From NCBI GenBank assembly GCA_024643945.1, contig JAHELX010000118.1, positions 1-12,369 of the forward strand: a stretch of DNA of 12,369 nucleotides. The letters are read 5' to 3'. The notes beneath the pieces were generated by a model. The model had not been told where the DNA came from and did no database searches. It saw only the letters and a list, made by a program, of their open reading frames with translations. This stretch comes from Anaerolineales bacterium (GTDB lineage Bacteria; Chloroflexota; Anaerolineae; 4572-78; NAK82). The position numbers and the translations under genes are program-made. This document shows positions 12,092-12,369 of the stretch, piece after piece; the first letter of the stretch is position 1; each line of letters opens with the position of its first letter.

Positions 12092-12369
12092 TCGCCCTGC
12101 CCCAACTCGGCCAGAATCCGCCGGGCCAGCTTCAGATCGTAAGCCCGCCCGCTGTCCTGGGCCAGCGCCAGTGCCCGGCGCGCATTCTCGATCGCTAGCT
12201 CGACATCGCCGCTCAGATGGTGCGCCTCGGCCAACCCCGACCACAACCAGCTTTGCTCGGCCTGGGAGTCGATGCCCTCGGCGATGACCAGAGCCTCGCG
12301 CAGGAAGCCCAGCGCCTGATCGAGCTGCTCCCAGCGCAGGCACAGCCAGCCCAAATGGCCCAGGCAGAG
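12085..12369 (-). CDS. TPR-containing regulator (LAL/BTAD type), C-terminal end (rest outside window)
   Basis: The frame is open from the window edge to TAG at 12085, giving 94 residues. It contains TPR-like helices: QLDQALGFLREALVIAEGID, WLWSGLAEAHHLSGDVELAI, ENARRALALAQDSGRAYDLK, and ends in LARRILAELGQGDL. This is the usual ending of large ATPase-TPR regulators in Chloroflexota (SARP/LAL architecture), the part missing from the regulator head at 591-2642. The two are on opposite strands and are probably separate genes. The gene is followed by a clear intrinsic terminator. Confidence 0.8.
   Translation of the reverse strand, partial: LCLGHLGWLCLRWEQLDQALGFLREALVIAEGIDSQAEQSWLWSGLAEAHHLSGDVELAIENARRALALAQDSGRAYDLKLARRILAELGQGDL

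Noticed and set aside
591..12369. Regulator head (591-2590, +) and TPR tail (12085-12369, -) as halves of one gene split by inversion
   Set aside because: Inverting the DNA between them does not join the two parts in one orientation, and the tail continues past the window with its own upstream sequence.

Overview
The window looks like an accessory, rearranged stretch of a Chloroflexota genome (Anaerolineae/Caldilineae-like). This rests on family knowledge: a SARP-like BTAD-ATPase regulator, a WD40 protein with a characteristic C-terminal tail, TPR-rich regulators, free-standing subtilase prodomains and many small paralogues. It is an inference from gene style, with no marker gene present. No rRNA, tRNA or CRISPR array was seen.

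Layout. 1-267 is the 3' end of a WD40-repeat protein. 591-2642 is the DNA-binding, BTAD and ATPase head of a SARP/LAL-type regulator whose TPR half is missing. It runs out of frame into copy 1 of a small gene family. 2874-3212 (-) is an unknown small gene with an amber codon at codon 7. 3281-3647 (+) is a strong promoter and a free-standing subtilase prodomain/inhibitor (I9). 3787-6988 (-) holds two subtilase-fold genes: an upstream membrane-anchored protein whose S8-like domain has lost all catalytic residues, and a downstream S8 protease with all four intact. Upstream of them lie a 161-bp element with 35-bp inverted ends, a 24-bp palindrome and a complete insertion sequence (7255-8467, 5-bp target duplication AAGTC) whose transposase is broken by TAG. 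From 8474 to the end, nearly everything is on the minus strand. It is a series of modules: small gene (copies 2, 4, 3), a tandem TTTGTAGCCA motif, then an unrelated gene. The window ends in the TPR tail of another regulator.

Main result. A tandem pair of the 10-mer TTTGTAGCCA with 11-bp period occurs four times on the minus strand, at 12091-12071, 11739-11719, 9695-9675 and 8509-8489. Each is followed after exactly 9 bp by a -10-like hexamer (TAAACT, TAATAT, TATGTT, TATATT). This is the geometry described for SARP/OmpR-type operators, and a SARP-like regulator lies in the same window. Three of the motifs stand about 100-130 bp upstream of a minus-strand gene start (for the subtilase pair, once the IS and the 161-bp element are removed). 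The fourth precedes small-gene copy 3. I propose a local regulon of repeated cassettes: regulator, terminator, small gene, operator, effector. The IS sits one base past the -10 hexamer of the operator that would have driven the subtilase pair.

How the genes may work together (inference). The BTAD-ATPase regulators would activate effector genes through the tandem operators. The effectors here include the pseudo-subtilase/subtilase pair and two uncharacterised proteins. The free I9 protein carries the same DGPxWAL peptide as the protease prodomain and could inhibit the protease in trans. Several parts are decayed: three of the four small-gene copies, the transposase, the regulator head and possibly the gene at 2874-3212.
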